Below are positions 18,909-26,936 of a stretch of 64,000 bases of DNA, in pieces. Origin of the DNA: Pseudidiomarina mangrovi. Its GTDB lineage: Bacteria; Pseudomonadota; Gammaproteobacteria; Enterobacterales; Alteromonadaceae. The position numbers were made by a program, and so were the translations under genes. A model generated the notes under the pieces. It did not search any database, was not told the origin of the DNA, and saw only the letters and a program-made list of their open reading frames with translations. Location: assembly GCF_003999375.1 (NCBI RefSeq), contig NZ_RJLC01000005.1, positions 124,001 through 188,000 on the forward strand. Reading direction: 5' to 3'. Within the stretch, counting starts at the first letter, position 1, and each line of letters opens with the position of its first letter.

Positions 18909-20432
18909 ATGAGCCCGGATGAACTGCACTTACAAATGCGCAATTTGCGTAGCGACGATTACCCTGAATTAAAAGCGCTGATGGACAACGTCTATCCCGA
19001 TATTGGCGGCGCTTGGGGAGAACATACGATCCAACGGCTGATTAAGGATTTCCCTGAAGGGCAATTATGTCTGGAAGATAACGGCAAAGTGGTTGGGGTG
19101 GCGCTTACTGTGATGGTGAAATACGCGCGCTTTAGCAACCCCCACACCTATGATGACCTGATGGATGCGCGGCAAAATATCCTCAATGATCGCAAAGGCG
19201 ATGCGCTCTACGGCCTCGATGTTCTGATTCACCCGAATTACCGCGGTTATCGTTTAGGTCGGCGCTTATATGATGCGCGCAAAGAGCTCTGTCGACAGCT
19301 CAATCTCAAGGCGATTCTGGCCGGTGGGCGTATCGTCAATTATCACAAATATGCCGAAGAACTGAGCCCAGGTCAGTACATTGAGCAAGTTCACCGCCGT
19401 GAAATTTACGATCCAATTTTGACCTTCCAGCTCGCTAATGACTTTACCGTAAAGCGCTTACTTGGGCGTTATTTGCCAGAAGATAAGCGCTCGGCTGGTT
19501 TTGCCACCCTATTAGAGTGGGATAACTTTCTCTACGAGGCGTCCGACAATATTTTGGGTAGTCGTATTCGTAACGTGCGTGTCGGTGCTATTCAATGGCA
19601 GATGCGGGCGGTGGAGTCGGTGGAGGAAATGCTCAAACAAGTCGAGTACTTTGTCGACGCGGTATCCAACTACCAATCAGATTTCGCGGTATTTCCCGAG
19701 TTTTTCAATGCGCCCTTGATGGGGCTCACCGATCAAAGTCGGCAAAAGGACGCAATTCGCTTCTTGGCGGGTTATACCGAGCGCTTCAAGCGTGAAATGT
19801 CGCAGATGGCGGTCAGCTATAACGTTAATATCATTACCGGTTCGATGCCTTTGGACGAAGACGATGTGATTTATAACGTCTCCTATTTGTGCCGCCGCGA
19901 TGGCACGGTTGAAGAGCAACGTAAGATCCACGTGACGCCTCACGAAAAGCGCGATTGGGTGATAGAAGGCGGCGATCAGGTGCAGGTATTTGATACCGAT
20001 GCTGGGCGCGTGGGTATTTTAATTTGTTATGACGTTGAGTTTCCGGAACTTGGCCGCTTAATGGCTGCCGAAGGATTAGAAATTTTATTTGTACCGTTTT
20101 GGACCGATACGCGCAATTCGTACCTACGTGTGCGCCATTGTGCTCAGGCCCGGGCGGTTGAGAACGAATGCTATGTGGTGACCTGTGGCTCAGTCGGTAA
20201 CTTGCCACAAGTGGAGAGCTTAGATGTGCAATATGCGCAATCGGCAGTATTCTCGCCATCTGACTTTGCTTTTCCGTACGATGCTATTTTGGCCGAAACC
20301 ACACCAAATACTGAGCAATTGATCTTTTCTGATCTGAATTTAGATGAATTGCGCTATTTACATCATGAAGGCTCGGTTATGAATTTAAAGGACCGCCGCA
20401 CCGACTTGTATGAAGTAGTACGCAAGCGTTAA
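18909..20432 (+). CDS. GNAT acetyltransferase-carbon/nitrogen hydrolase (nitrilase) fusion
   Basis: A 507-residue cytoplasmic fusion. Residues about 5-190 are a GNAT-like domain (IHPNYRGYRLGRRLYDARKEL). Residues about 220-500 are a nitrilase-superfamily amidase with full catalytic triad: Glu264 (VFPEFFN), Lys339 (RKIHVTPHEK) and Cys373 (ILICYDVEF). The architecture is known in many bacteria, but I know of no settled substrate. In the GNAT part, the acetyl-CoA loop reads RGYRLG instead of the classical RxxGxG, so acetyl-CoA binding may differ. The ATG at 18909 has AGGA five bases upstream; ATG 18903 is also possible. An acyl-CoA synthetase follows after 25 bases, probably in the same transcript. 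Confidence 0.88.
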   Translation: MSPDELHLQMRNLRSDDYPELKALMDNVYPDIGGAWGEHTIQRLIKDFPEGQLCLEDNGKVVGVALTVMVKYARFSNPHTYDDLMDARQNILNDRKGDALYGLDVLIHPNYRGYRLGRRLYDARKELCRQLNLKAILAGGRIVNYHKYAEELSPGQYIEQVHRREIYDPILTFQLANDFTVKRLLGRYLPEDKRSAGFATLLEWDNFLYEASDNILGSRIRNVRVGAIQWQMRAVESVEEMLKQVEYFVDAVSNYQSDFAVFPEFFNAPLMGLTDQSRQKDAIRFLAGYTERFKREMSQMAVSYNVNIITGSMPLDEDDVIYNVSYLCRRDGTVEEQRKIHVTPHEKRDWVIEGGDQVQVFDTDAGRVGILICYDVEFPELGRLMAAEGLEILFVPFWTDTRNSYLRVRHCAQARAVENECYVVTCGSVGNLPQVESLDVQYAQSAVFSPSDFAFPYDAILAETTPNTEQLIFSDLNLDELRYLHHEGSVMNLKDRRTDLYEVVRKR

Positions 20433-20457
20433 TAAAAATTATAAGAGGAACAACATC

Positions 20458-22110
20458 ATGCCTGTAAAACTCATGCCGCCTACCGACGAGGCGTATCAAT
20501 ACCCACTGTTAATCAAACAACTGTTGTTGAGTAGCCAACGCTATGGTGTTGGCCGCGAGATTGTCGGTGGTAATAACGGTCAACGGTACAGTTATGCCGA
20601 GTTTTATCAGCGCGTACAGAAGTTAGCCAATGTGCTCACTGAAGCAGGCGTGAAAGCGGGTGATGTGGTGGCGGTACTCGATTGGGATACCCCACGCTAT
20701 CTGGAATGTTTCTTTGCTATTCCAATGCTCGGTGCGGTGCTGCATACCGTCAACGTGCGCTTGGCGCCAGAGCAAATCGTCTACACCATGAATCATGCCG
20801 CAGATGACTTAGTATTGTGCCACGATGACTTTTTGCCCTTACTGGCCAAGGTTCGCGATCAGCTCACCACGGTCAAAGGCGTCATTCAGTTGTCTGATCA
20901 TGACCAGCCCGAGGCTGCGCCACTGCCAACCTTGGGCCATTATGAACAGCTGATGGCGGGGGCACTGGCGGAGTTTGATTTCGCTGATTTTGACGAAAAC
21001 GCCATTGCGACCACCTTTTATACTACCGGCACCACCGGCAATCCGAAGGGGGTGTGTTTCTCGCATCGTCAATTAGTGCTGCACACCATGACCTTGGCGG
21101 CCACCACTAGCATGAACAGCGAGATGCAGCTGATTCACTCCGACACCGTGTATATGCCGATTACCCCGATGTTCCACGTACATGCCTGGGGTGTGCCGTA
21201 CTTAGCAACCATGCTGGGTATCAAACAAGTCTACCCTGGCCGTTATGACCCGGCCGCGCTGGTGAAATTGTATCTCACCGAAAAAGTCACCTTTTCGCAC
21301 TGTGTGCCAACTATCTTGCAAATGGTGATTGGCAGTGAGAAAGCTGCGGCTATTGATTTTAGCGGCTGGCAAGTTTTAATCGGTGGTAGCGCTTTAACCG
21401 AAGGTTTAGCCAAAGGTGCCTTGCAGCGCGGCATTCAGGTGTATACCGGCTATGGCATGTCAGAAACTTGTCCACTGCTGAGCACCTCGTGGCTACCTGC
21501 TGGTGCGGGCAAGCTGAGTATCGATGAGCAAGTGGCGATTCGAGTCAAGGCCGGTAAGCCCGTGCCGATGGTGAATATGCGTATTATTGATAGCAATGGA
21601 CGCTTCTTACCGCACGATGGTGACGCCATGGGCGAGGTCGTGGTGCGTACACCGTGGCTAACCCAAGCTTATGTGGGTGAAGCCGAAAAGAGTGCAGAGT
21701 TATGGGCCAACGGCTGGTTACACACCGGTGATGTGGGCACCATTGATAGCAGCTACACTTTGCAAATTCGCGACCGTATCAAAGACGTGATCAAGACGGG
21801 TGGCGAGTGGGTATCATCGCTCGATATTGAGAACTTAATCAGCCAGCACCCTGATATTGCTCTGGTGGCGGTGGTGGGCTTGCCCGATCAAGAGTGGGGC
21901 GAGCGCCCACATGCTATGGTGGTTGCCAAGCCGGGAGCTAGCGTGAGTCGTGACACTATAGCCGCGCATTTGCAGCAGTTCATTCGTAGCGGCGTGATCG
22001 AAAAATGGGCGATTCCGGATACTGTGCAAGTGGTCGACGATGTGCCACGCACCAGCGTTGGCAAAATCGACAAAAAAGTCATTCGGGTACAGCTACAACA
22101 AACCCTTTAA
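20458..22110 (+). CDS. Fatty-acyl-CoA synthetase (AMP-forming, AlkK-like)
   Basis: A 550-residue ANL-superfamily ligase that activates a carboxylic acid to acyl-AMP and then acyl-CoA. The phosphate loop YTTGTTGNPKG starts at residue 188, the core motif YTGYGMSETCP lies near 330, and the C-terminal hinge and lysine are present (TGDVG, RDRIKDVIKTGGEWVSS, TSVGKIDKK). Similarity is to medium-chain AlkK-like enzymes; chain length preference is not readable. AAGAGGAA precedes the ATG. The last 18 bases overlap the convergent deacetylase gene. Confidence 0.92.
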   Translation: MPVKLMPPTDEAYQYPLLIKQLLLSSQRYGVGREIVGGNNGQRYSYAEFYQRVQKLANVLTEAGVKAGDVVAVLDWDTPRYLECFFAIPMLGAVLHTVNVRLAPEQIVYTMNHAADDLVLCHDDFLPLLAKVRDQLTTVKGVIQLSDHDQPEAAPLPTLGHYEQLMAGALAEFDFADFDENAIATTFYTTGTTGNPKGVCFSHRQLVLHTMTLAATTSMNSEMQLIHSDTVYMPITPMFHVHAWGVPYLATMLGIKQVYPGRYDPAALVKLYLTEKVTFSHCVPTILQMVIGSEKAAAIDFSGWQVLIGGSALTEGLAKGALQRGIQVYTGYGMSETCPLLSTSWLPAGAGKLSIDEQVAIRVKAGKPVPMVNMRIIDSNGRFLPHDGDAMGEVVVRTPWLTQAYVGEAEKSAELWANGWLHTGDVGTIDSSYTLQIRDRIKDVIKTGGEWVSSLDIENLISQHPDIALVAVVGLPDQEWGERPHAMVVAKPGASVSRDTIAAHLQQFIRSGVIEKWAIPDTVQVVDDVPRTSVGKIDKKVIRVQLQQTL

Positions 22111-23010
22111 AAAAGCCACCACGCTACGGCCCAAAGAACTGTGGTCGTAGCCCCCTTCTAAGACCGCGACCAAGCGCCCCTGACAATGATGGTCAGCCAG
22201 GCGCTTGAGTTGTTGCGCCACCCACTGATAGTCGTCTTCAACCAGCATAAATTGCGCCATATCATCCTCAAGGTGGCCATCGAAACCGGCCGACACGAGG
22301 ATTAATTCGGGCTGAAAATGGTCAATTGCCGGCAGCCAGCGCGCGCTTATAGCCGCCCGCCATTCAGCGCCGCGAGTGGCTGCCGGCAAAGGAATATTAA
22401 TAATATTGGGGCTAATGCTATCCGCACCGCTGTTTGGATAGAGCGGGTGCTGAAACGAGGAACAAAACAATACTCGTTCATCGTGGGCAAAAATATCTTC
22501 GGTACCATTACCGTGATGCACGTCAAAATCAATAATTGCCACTCGTTCGAGAGCATAGCGATGCATGGCGTAGGCCGCAGCGACCGCGACATTATTGAAA
22601 ATACAGAAACCCATGGCTTGGTCACGGGTAGCATGGTGGCCTGGTGGGCGAATACTGCAAAAAGCCTGTTGCTGCGGCGCTGCCATCACCTCATCAACGG
22701 CATTGATGCCGGCACCAGCAGCATACATGGCGGCTTTTAGCGAGCCAGGACCGACCAAGGTATCGGGGTCAAGCCAACGTGGCTCGGGCTCATCGTCACG
22801 TAAAAATAGGTCATCAACATAAGTTGCGCTGTGCACTCGGTACAGGTCATGGCGCTGCGCTGGGCTGGCATCCTTTTGCGTGAGCACGTAATCCAGCCCG
22901 GATCGAATTAATTGGTCGTTAATGGCATCGAGCCGCGCGGGCTCCTCGGGATGCATTGTAGACACTTGATGAAGGCCACATAAATAATGGCTAAAAACCG
23001 TAATCGACAT
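22093..23010 (-). CDS. Histone deacetylase family protein (acetyl-lysine/acetylpolyamine deacetylase-like)
   Basis: A 305-residue class II-like HDAC-fold zinc hydrolase. Active-site motifs are complete: RPPGHHAT (His125-His126), DFDVHHGNGTEDIF (Asp163 and His165 as zinc ligands) and VSAGFDGHLEDD, whose Asp is the third ligand. Bacterial members remove acetyl groups from lysines, polyamines or small amides. The ATG lies two bases after the stop of the acetyl-CoA hydrolase-GNAT gene, so the genes are almost certainly co-expressed and translationally coupled. Cytoplasmic; no signal peptide. Confidence 0.92.
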   Translation of the reverse strand: MSITVFSHYLCGLHQVSTMHPEEPARLDAINDQLIRSGLDYVLTQKDASPAQRHDLYRVHSATYVDDLFLRDDEPEPRWLDPDTLVGPGSLKAAMYAAGAGINAVDEVMAAPQQQAFCSIRPPGHHATRDQAMGFCIFNNVAVAAAYAMHRYALERVAIIDFDVHHGNGTEDIFAHDERVLFCSSFQHPLYPNSGADSISPNIINIPLPAATRGAEWRAAISARWLPAIDHFQPELILVSAGFDGHLEDDMAQFMLVEDDYQWVAQQLKRLADHHCQGRLVAVLEGGYDHSSLGRSVVAFLKGLL

Positions 23011-23012
23011 AC

Positions 23013-24860
23013 TTAACTGCTCGGTAAGGTAAGTTTTAGATGTACTTCACCGGGTTCATCGCCGGCGCTACGAATAAAGCCAGCGCGCTCGAACACCGCC
23101 AGCATTTTGCTATTTTCAGCGCGCACATAGGCCCGCATGCAGCTTAAGCCGCGGAGGCTGGCGATACGGATCATCTCATCAAGGAGCAACTTCGCCATAC
23201 CCTTGCCCTGCGATGTTTCACGGGTGACAAATGCCACTTCACAACTGTTGTCGCTATCGATCAGATAATAGCGGCCGACTGCATGAATACGCACCATGGA
23301 GCCTTTCTGGGTGACGATGCACAGTGCTAAATCTCGCGATTGGTCTACCGCCACTAAGTTACAGGATTTCTCCCGGCTCATTTGTGTCGGTACCGAGTTG
23401 TAGCGCATTTGTAGGGTTTCTTTGGTGTGCGAATAAAAGAATTCCTGCAGGCGTCGTTCATCGCTGGGATTTAGCGGTCGCAGGTCAAATTCTTCACCGT
23501 CGAGCATGATTTCTTTAAAACCAACATGACCAAGCTCGGGCACTTCAGTGGCCTTCACAATCTGATAATTGGGCACATAGTAATGCTGTCGTACTTCGGC
23601 TAATAACTGATCGCGAAACTTCGGGTGGGCGACTCGAATCAATTCCAGCGCCCGCTCGCGGATACTTTTGCCACGTAGCGAGGCAACGCCAAATTCAGTG
23701 ACCACGTAGTACACATGGGCACGCGATGTGGCCACGCCAACGCCTTCAGTGAGATGCGGAACGATCCGTGAAATGGTGCCATTTTTTGCCGTAGAGGGCA
23801 GTGCTATGACTGGTTTACCACCACGGCTCATTGAGGCGCCGCGACTAAAATCGACATGACCGCCGATACCGCTATAAAAGCTGTGACCAATCGAATCGGA
23901 TACCACTTGCCCGGTTAAATCCACTTCAATGGCACTATTAATCGAGACCATGTTGTCGTTGCGGGCAATATTAGCCGGCGAGTTCACATACTCACTCGGG
24001 TAAAAGCCAATATGCGGATTGTTGTGAACGAACTGGTACAAGGCTCGGCTGCCAACACAGAAGCTAGTCACGGCTTTATGCTGATGATAGGTTTTTTTAC
24101 GATTATTGATCACGCCGCTTTGCATCAGCGCCATGATACCGTCGGTAATCATCTCGCTATGTACGCCTAAATCTTTGTGATTACTCAGATATTTCAGAAC
24201 TGCGTCACAGAGATTGCCAAACCCAATTTGAATAGTCGCGCCATCATCAACGAGCAACGATACGTATTGACCAATCCGTTCAATAACAGGATCGGGTGGG
24301 TCCGCTATGAGTTCGGGTAATTCTTGCTCAGCATGAAAAAACGCATCAATTTGGCCTTTATGGATAAAGGCTTGGCCGAAGGTCACTGGCATCTGCGGAT
24401 TGACTTGGGCGATCACCAGTTTGGCGGCTTTTAGCGCCGCGGCAACAATATCCACCGATACGCCAAGCGAATGATAACCGTGTTGATCGGCTGGGCTGAC
24501 CATAATCAAGGCGGCATCAAGGGGTAAAATATCCTCGCTAAACAGCGATGGAATATCGGACATAAAACATGGCGTGTAATCAGCGCGCCCCTCAGCAACC
24601 GCCTGGCGTACTTGTGACCCACCAATAAATAACGAATTCACTTTAAAGTGTTGGGTAAATTCGCGCTCCGCCCAACGATTGTCGCCTAAAGCGGCAACTT
24701 GAACGATTTCAACATCGTGAAGATGCTGACAATGGCACAACAGGTCATCGATCAGAGCATGAGGCACCGCCGCGTGGGAGCCAATAAAAATGCGTTGGCC
24801 AGACTTAAGCAGCTGTTGCCAGCTGACAGTCTGACCGTGCATATCAAGGCGCCCCGGCAC
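23013..24860 (-). CDS. Acetyl-CoA hydrolase/transferase fused to a GNAT acetyltransferase
   Basis: A 615-residue fusion. Residues 1-430 form an acetyl-CoA hydrolase/4-hydroxybutyrate CoA-transferase: IGFGNLCDAVL, catalytic-glutamate region GVHSEMITDGI, GIGGHVDFSRGA and VTEFGVASLRGKS. Residues about 455-612 are a GNAT domain with an intact acetyl-CoA loop, SQGKGMAKLLL. The combination recurs in gammaproteobacteria. It may sense or use acetyl-CoA to acetylate a protein or small molecule; that is inference. The start is a GTG at 24860, six bases after the M20 stop; an ATG at 24842 is an alternative. It sits between an M20 hydrolase and a deacetylase-like gene in one run. Confidence 0.9.
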   Translation of the reverse strand: MPGRLDMHGQTVSWQQLLKSGQRIFIGSHAAVPHALIDDLLCHCQHLHDVEIVQVAALGDNRWAEREFTQHFKVNSLFIGGSQVRQAVAEGRADYTPCFMSDIPSLFSEDILPLDAALIMVSPADQHGYHSLGVSVDIVAAALKAAKLVIAQVNPQMPVTFGQAFIHKGQIDAFFHAEQELPELIADPPDPVIERIGQYVSLLVDDGATIQIGFGNLCDAVLKYLSNHKDLGVHSEMITDGIMALMQSGVINNRKKTYHQHKAVTSFCVGSRALYQFVHNNPHIGFYPSEYVNSPANIARNDNMVSINSAIEVDLTGQVVSDSIGHSFYSGIGGHVDFSRGASMSRGGKPVIALPSTAKNGTISRIVPHLTEGVGVATSRAHVYYVVTEFGVASLRGKSIRERALELIRVAHPKFRDQLLAEVRQHYYVPNYQIVKATEVPELGHVGFKEIMLDGEEFDLRPLNPSDERRLQEFFYSHTKETLQMRYNSVPTQMSREKSCNLVAVDQSRDLALCIVTQKGSMVRIHAVGRYYLIDSDNSCEVAFVTRETSQGKGMAKLLLDEMIRIASLRGLSCMRAYVRAENSKMLAVFERAGFIRSAGDEPGEVHLKLTLPSS

Positions 24861-24866
24861 AGCGGC

Positions 24867-26171
24867 TTACTGACCTGGGTAGTCGAGCACCCAGTTCACG
24901 TACAACTCAGTGCCAGTTTTCAGCGCGGCTTCATCAGCATAGAAAAATGGCGAGTGGTTACTCGGTGCTTTAGCCGGGTCTTGCCCTTCTGGGGTGATGC
25001 CTAGGAACACAAATAAGCCCGGCGTTTCGAGCGCAAAGTACGAGAAGTCTTCGGCGCCAGTGACCAGTGGGTTCACCCGCACCTTATCAGCACCGGCAAC
25101 GCGTTGCATGGTGGGCAACATTTTACGGGTCAGGTCTGGGTTATTAATAGTCACCGGGTAGCCTTCGTCAATGTGCACATGAGCATCGGCGCCACTGGCC
25201 TTGGCGGTCATTTCTGCGGTGGTTTTGAGCTGGCTGAAAATGGCTTGGCGATTATCCATATCGAAGTTACGAATAGTGCCTTCAAGGTATACGTCATCAG
25301 GGATAATGTTGTTACGAACACCGCCTTCAACGATACCAAAGCTCAACACCGCTGGCGCTTTGGTGATGTTGATATGGCGACTGACGATGGTTTGGCTGGC
25401 ATTGATAATTTGTGCTGCGGCGACAATCGGGTCAACCCCACCCCATGGTGTTGAGCCATGGGTTTGACGGCCTTTCACCCGAATCTCAAAGCGATCGGCT
25501 GAAGCCATCAACGGCCCTTCACGGTAACCAATAACGCCGGTATTGCCGGCTGACCACACGTGAATACCAAACACTGCATCGGGTTTCTGCTCGGCAAATA
25601 AGCCCTCTTGCAACATCAATTCGGCACCGGCCACGCCTTCTTCAGGCGGCGCACCTTCTTCAGCGGGTTGAAAGATAAACATCACGTTACCTTGAATTTG
25701 CTCGCGGATAGCGACCAATTGCTCGGCTGCACCCATCAACATGGCAACGTGCAAGTCATGGCCACAGGCATGCATAACGCCAACTTCTTTGCCACGGTAC
25801 TCGCCAATAGCGGTTGATTTAAACGGCACATCGGTTTGCTCGGTTACCGGCAACGCGTCCATGTCGGCGCGCAACGCCACTAATGGGCCGGGTTTACCGC
25901 CTTTTAAAATAGCCACCACACCGGTATTAGCGACGCCGGTCTGCACCTCTAAACCCAGGCTTTGCAAATGCTCGGTAATCACTTTAGCAGTGCGAAATTC
26001 GCGGTTACTCAGCTCAGGGTGTTGATGCAGATCGCGGCGCCAAGCAATAACTTTTTGCTCTAGCTCAGCAGAAATCTGTAACGGGCTATCAGCCGCTTGC
26101 GCGGTTAACGGTAACGAACTAGCCGCCATGCTTAACAGCATAGCGACCGGAATAGCAGCAAGACGGAACAT
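24867..26171 (-). CDS. Secreted M20 family amidohydrolase/peptidase (M20D)
   Basis: A 434-residue dinuclear metal hydrolase with an N-terminal signal peptide (MFRLAAIPVAMLLS, cleavage after AQA). M20D motifs: WRRDLHQHPELSNREF, LRADMDALPV, HACGHDLHVAMLMGAA, PAEEG (catalytic Glu) and VTGAEDFSYFA. Relatives cleave N-acyl amino acids (hippurate, indole-acetyl-amino acids, N-acetyl-diaminopimelate); the signal peptide puts this one in the periplasm. I moved the start to 26171 because AGAGGT lies nine bases upstream and the signal peptide starts there; the open frame extends to 26228. First gene of the minus-strand trio with the CoA hydrolase-GNAT and the deacetylase. Confidence 0.9.
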   Translation of the reverse strand: MFRLAAIPVAMLLSMAASSLPLTAQAADSPLQISAELEQKVIAWRRDLHQHPELSNREFRTAKVITEHLQSLGLEVQTGVANTGVVAILKGGKPGPLVALRADMDALPVTEQTDVPFKSTAIGEYRGKEVGVMHACGHDLHVAMLMGAAEQLVAIREQIQGNVMFIFQPAEEGAPPEEGVAGAELMLQEGLFAEQKPDAVFGIHVWSAGNTGVIGYREGPLMASADRFEIRVKGRQTHGSTPWGGVDPIVAAAQIINASQTIVSRHINITKAPAVLSFGIVEGGVRNNIIPDDVYLEGTIRNFDMDNRQAIFSQLKTTAEMTAKASGADAHVHIDEGYPVTINNPDLTRKMLPTMQRVAGADKVRVNPLVTGAEDFSYFALETPGLFVFLGITPEGQDPAKAPSNHSPFFYADEAALKTGTELYVNWVLDYPGQ

Positions 26172-26253
26172 AGCACGAACCTCTCTGACACAATCAATGA
26201 TGACCAAATGGTGTATTGAGTATGCCAAAAGTGGCGCGATTTACTAGTAGCCC

Positions 26254-26883
26254 TTAGTCGATAGTGGGTAAGTCGTTGAATAGACCATAGTTCGGAATAT
26301 CAACCTGCAACGAAAACGCCTGTTGTTGATAGCTAAAGCTGAGCTTCCAGGCATGCAAGTGCAAATACTCATGGGCCTCGCCGCCGTAGCGTTGGTCACC
26401 GACTATCGGCGTGCCGAGGCTTTTTAGTGCCACCCGCAGTTGATGGGTGCGGCCGGTCAATGGGTGCAACAGGTAATAGCGATAGCCGGGTTTGAGCGAA
26501 TAGCTGAAAAAGCGTGTTTGCGCTGGATTGTTTTGGCTGTGCAGCAGTCGCCAGTTACCGCGGCGGACATTATCCATATCGCCACTGATGAGCCCTTGCT
26601 TCTTTTTTGGTTTGCCGGCGGCAATGGCAATATAGGTTTTACTGATTTGGCGTTGCGCAAATAATTGGCTGAGTTCGGCGGCAGCCGCAGCATTGCGGGC
26701 AATCAGCAGTGCGCCCGAGGTCGGGGTGTCGAGACGATGCACCGGGAACAGCGTTTCACCGGTTTGTGCGGCCAGTTGATGCACCACACTAAGTTCCTGT
26801 TCGTTGGCATGCATAGGTGCCCCTGCGGGCTTGTTGAGCAGGTAAAAATCAGCATGGTGAAAGGCTATGGATAACGCGCGCAT
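26254..26883 (-). CDS. RluA-family pseudouridine synthase
   Basis: A 209-residue enzyme that isomerises a uridine in RNA. The catalytic aspartate is in FPVHRLDTPTSGALL (about residues 46-60), with the family's KTYIAIA, TGRTHQLRVAL and GTPIVGDQRYGG motifs. There is no S4 domain, and the length is short, like TruC and the small RluA-like group, so the target could be tRNA position 65 or another site; I cannot tell. Divergent from recG, with 53 bases between. Confidence 0.88.
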   Translation of the reverse strand: MRALSIAFHHADFYLLNKPAGAPMHANEQELSVVHQLAAQTGETLFPVHRLDTPTSGALLIARNAAAAAELSQLFAQRQISKTYIAIAAGKPKKKQGLISGDMDNVRRGNWRLLHSQNNPAQTRFFSYSLKPGYRYYLLHPLTGRTHQLRVALKSLGTPIVGDQRYGGEAHEYLHLHAWKLSFSYQQQAFSLQVDIPNYGLFNDLPTID

Positions 26884-26936
26884 GTGGTTATACTGGCCCT
26901 TATGTGAATCGTTGCAATGATGTGAGTCGGGTTATT

